Shown piece by piece: positions 42,461 through 44,019 of a stretch of DNA of 44,019 nucleotides (positions are counted from its first letter, which is position 1; every line of letters starts with the position of its first letter). Source of the stretch: an uncultured Prevotellaceae bacterium (GTDB lineage: Bacteria; Bacteroidota; Bacteroidia; Bacteroidales; Bacteroidaceae); NCBI GenBank assembly GCA_902785945.1, contig CADAAR010000038.1, forward strand, positions 1 to 44,019, in the 5' to 3' direction. The notes beneath the pieces are model-generated. The model saw nothing but the letters and a program-made list of their open reading frames with translations, ran no database searches and was not told the origin of the DNA. The position numbers and the translations under genes were made by a program.

Positions 42461-42946
42461 TCAGATGCTTGGCAGGTATGCTTTTCCTAGTTCTTCGGCT
42501 AATTTAAGGGCTACCTCACGACATTGGAAGAATAGCTTTTCATCGTTCTTACTCACTTTCACCGAATCCATCTTCCGCGGGTCCTGATCCATGAACGACA
42601 ACGTAACGATCTCCCTGATATTCCTGTATTCGCATGCTATTTCCAGTGGCTTTTCATACGGCAGGCTCTTTACCTTCTCACAGAACTTCTGTACATCCAC
42701 CGGATAATTACACGCCCAGCGCAAATACCAATAGGCACCCGCCCATTTCTGTTTGAAGTCGATAACCTTACCCTTGCCCACGCAAGCAGAAAGAGCCTTG
42801 GCTATCTGTTCATCGGTAAAGCCACCAGCAGCAGTATTCGTGCCCAGATGCACACCACCGTTAATGGTTATCTCCTTCGCAATGAAATTACCCGGACTGT
42901 ACACCTTGATACAGAACCCGTCGTCTTGTTCCATGTTATTCATCAT
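42461..42946 (-). CDS. Conserved Bacteroidales protein with SPGN motif
   Basis: A 161-residue protein. The N-terminus has IKVYSPGNFIAKEITINGG, a short strand-like segment; the rest is a helical domain with FTDEQIAKALSACVGKGKVI, FKQKWAGAYWYLRWACNYPV and SFMDQDPRKMDSVKVSKND. I have a recollection of similar helical parts in many Bacteroides and Prevotella hypothetical proteins, function unknown. It overlaps the upstream gene by 11 bp and ends before a strong terminator. Confidence 0.65.
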   Translation of the reverse strand: MMNNMEQDDGFCIKVYSPGNFIAKEITINGGVHLGTNTAAGGFTDEQIAKALSACVGKGKVIDFKQKWAGAYWYLRWACNYPVDVQKFCEKVKSLPYEKPLEIACEYRNIREIVTLSFMDQDPRKMDSVKVSKNDEKLFFQCREVALKLAEELGKAYLPSI

Positions 42947-43355
42947 CTTTGCTATCTCCTATTTTGATTATTCTTGCAATATTGTTTCCTGGCGATTTCA
43001 CATCTACGTCCATCTGCTCGACCTCAACCTTTCCAATATTCTTAGCGTCACTCGTACTAGTGGCATTGTTCTGCAAATGGATATTAGGAGCTGCAGTCCG
43101 CAGTTCCTCCAGTTTTTCTTCTCTTTGTTTTTGTTGTTCCTCCTTGCGTTTTTCAGTAAGGTATTGCATGATCTCCGCAGACGCCTCGTTCCATCCTGGC
43201 TCAGTTGAGAAGAGTTCATTCAATTGCTCTAACTTCTCCATCGCCACCTTCAAGCCTTTGAGCTCGTAGTATGACTCAATTATCCTGAGCACGCTGACAT
43301 TTGTAATCTTCAGCTTGCCGCGACGGGGCTTTCCTATGGTGGGGTTGTTGGTCAT
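42936..43355 (-). CDS. Coiled-coil protein with C-terminal SPGN motif
   Basis: A 139-residue protein with a basic start (IGKPRRGKLKITNVSVLRII), a coiled coil (about residues 65-85, EKRKEEQQKQREEKLEEL) and a tail carrying DVDVKSPGNNIARIIKIG. That tail repeats the N-terminal motif of the downstream neighbour. Function unknown. The two genes overlap and probably make interacting proteins. Confidence 0.6.
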   Translation of the reverse strand: MTNNPTIGKPRRGKLKITNVSVLRIIESYYELKGLKVAMEKLEQLNELFSTEPGWNEASAEIMQYLTEKRKEEQQKQREEKLEELRTAAPNIHLQNNATSTSDAKNIGKVEVEQMDVDVKSPGNNIARIIKIGDSKDDE

Positions 43356-43599
43356 CTTGACGAAGGTTTTGCTTTATAATATATAATAATGTGAAAAGCT
43401 GTGAGGCCGATTCTGTGGCGAAGTTTGCCGCCTTAGGTTCTAGGCCCCGATCTCCGATAATGACCGTTTCAGGAATCGCTGCCTTGGGGTTGTCACCCGA
43501 CTTCATTATGCGTCGGATAGCAGCCGAGAGTGTCAGCCCGCAGCTTACAGCGGTCTTGGGGCTAGACACGGAATTGCAGTTTGCTGAGATTCCTGTCAT
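43276..43599 (-). CDS. Doubtful 107-residue ORF
   Basis: It starts about 28 nt after a TACCTTTG box (43627-43634, minus strand), with start MTGISANCNS. The middle (LTLSAAIRRIMKSGDNPKAA) looks coding, but the last third overlaps the next gene by 80 bp in another frame and is Gln/Arg-rich. It could be real, truncated, or just leader sequence. A plus-strand frame over the same bases also stays open, which weakens the case. Confidence 0.3.
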   Translation of the reverse strand: MTGISANCNSVSSPKTAVSCGLTLSAAIRRIMKSGDNPKAAIPETVIIGDRGLEPKAANFATESASQLFTLLYIIKQNLRQDDQQPHHRKAPSRQAEDYKCQRAQDN

Positions 43600-43916
43600 G
43601 AGAATATCTATATTGATTTCTGTTTGCAAAGGTATAAAAAAATCTCTCTCCTCGATCATTTTAAATCTGAAATTCTGTTAAATGACAAAAGATTTTTTTG
43701 CCCTCATTCATACGTGTAAAAAACCTTCAGAAACGCCCTTTATTTCCTCCCCTATTTCCATCACGGTTCGCCCCCAAAATCCGTGTTTAATATTTTTACC
43801 CACTCCAAATTTTGAGCTATTTTTAGTACCCCTTTGGACAACTTTTTGGCCGAGTAGTCGCTGGGATAGGTACTTGGGTATGACGGCTGCTATGACTCAG
43901 GTACCTGTCCCCACGG
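43600..43916. other. Non-coding stretch with promoter and degenerate palindrome
   Basis: It contains the leftward promoter box at 43627-43634, then about 200 bp of A/T-rich sequence without a supported gene, and most of a degenerate REPIN-like palindrome (43854-43920). Confidence 0.5.
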
Positions 43917-43920
43917 CTAC
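43854..43920. repeat. Degenerate 67-bp REPIN-like palindrome
   Basis: The left arm GTAGTCGCTGGGATAGGTAC and right arm GTACCTGTCCCCACGGCTAC are inverse copies with 4 differences in 20. Length and core match the copies at 39518 and 41550. Confidence 0.7.
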
Positions 43921-44019
43921 CGGGTTTGTATCCATCTATCTGCCCTTAATGCCATGTTTTCGCGCAGCTGATCACGGTAGAGCCATATTTCCCGGGTGTG
44001 GTAATTGCCCTCCACACCT
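43917..44019 (-). CDS. 3' end of an unidentified gene (cut by the window edge)
   Basis: The reverse frame from 44018 reads GVEGNYHTREIWLYRDQLRE, then NMALRADRWIQTR and stop. The regular polar/aromatic composition suggests true coding. The stop codon lies in the arm of the palindrome at 43854-43920, so the natural end may have been altered. The family is not recognisable from 33 residues. Confidence 0.4.
   Translation of the reverse strand, partial: GVEGNYHTREIWLYRDQLRENMALRADRWIQTR

Noticed and set aside
43391-43681. Plus-strand 96-codon frame near the right edge
   Set aside because: No promoter points to it, and it runs through the minus-strand promoter region; judged a shadow, although the opposite ORF is itself doubtful.
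36992-44019. Second copy of the tRNA-Ser(CGA) 3' end as an att site for the accessory block
   Set aside because: I looked for a repeat of the tRNA end and found none; the right border may be outside the window.

Overview
The window is a piece of a Bacteroidales chromosome, most likely Prevotellaceae (Prevotella/Segatella-like). Almost every transcription unit starts from the Bacteroidota promoter form (TTTG, about 20 bp, TAnnTTTG). The gene content is typical of that order: DUF4270 and DUF4738 lipoproteins, an HU-HIG DNA-binding protein followed by a 'smalltalk' micropeptide, a short GT5 protein, a cytosolic-looking M49 peptidase, and a BT4734/DUF3987 primase-helicase. Species identity cannot be fixed without a search.

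Layout. 0.1-8.2 kb is core metabolism and envelope: a protease-like TPR protein, dnaB divergent from ispE, a small-membrane-protein/Skp/galE operon, and a pepD-lipoprotein pair. 8.2-8.7 kb holds tRNA-Ser(GCU) and a possible integration scar. 8.7-12.6 kb is a tightly overlapped leftward operon (Fur/PerR-like regulator, purA, hisS, rhamnogalacturonan acetylesterase-like). 12.7-15.9 kb holds an AlkD-like protein, a DPP III-like peptidase and an AraC-type regulator with a histone-H1-like tail. 16.1-18.5 kb is a rightward set (GT5 protein, DUF4270 lipoprotein, 43-residue micropeptide) facing uvrD/pcrA. 21.6-24.3 kb is an accessory patch: an esterase, an hsdR relic, a 171-bp nested inverted repeat, and a broken HU-HIG gene with a long leader and smalltalk gene. 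24.5-36.8 kb returns to core functions: a 5'-nucleotidase-like/nudC pair, a nucleotide-sugar operon (rfbC, ugd, DUF4738), HU/SPOR and FHA proteins, a histidine acid phosphatase, carB and a YigZ/IMPACT protein. tRNA-Ser(CGA) at 36.9 kb separates this from a leftward accessory block (37.2 kb to the window edge). That block carries an M15 peptidase, the primase-helicase, two small proteins, a Rha/KilA-C-type regulator and several unknowns. It looks like the replication and regulation module of a phage-like or satellite-like element; no integrase is visible.

The most unusual signal is a family of GGGGAC-core palindromes. Three copies of about 65 bp lie inside ORFs (uvrD, primase-helicase, Rha-type regulator), always in inter-domain linkers and always leaving the frame open. 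Two give nearly the same inserted peptide in unrelated proteins. Shorter palindromes sit in the primase-helicase and the M15 gene, and a degenerate 67-bp copy supplies the stop codon of the gene at the right edge. This resembles REPIN elements behaving like Rickettsia palindromic elements, i.e. palindromes tolerated in-frame in proteins. Other points of interest are a conserved SPGN motif shared by two adjacent unknown proteins, predicted leaderless genes, overlapping divergent promoters, and recurrent AGTGAAT-type simple repeats at gene borders.
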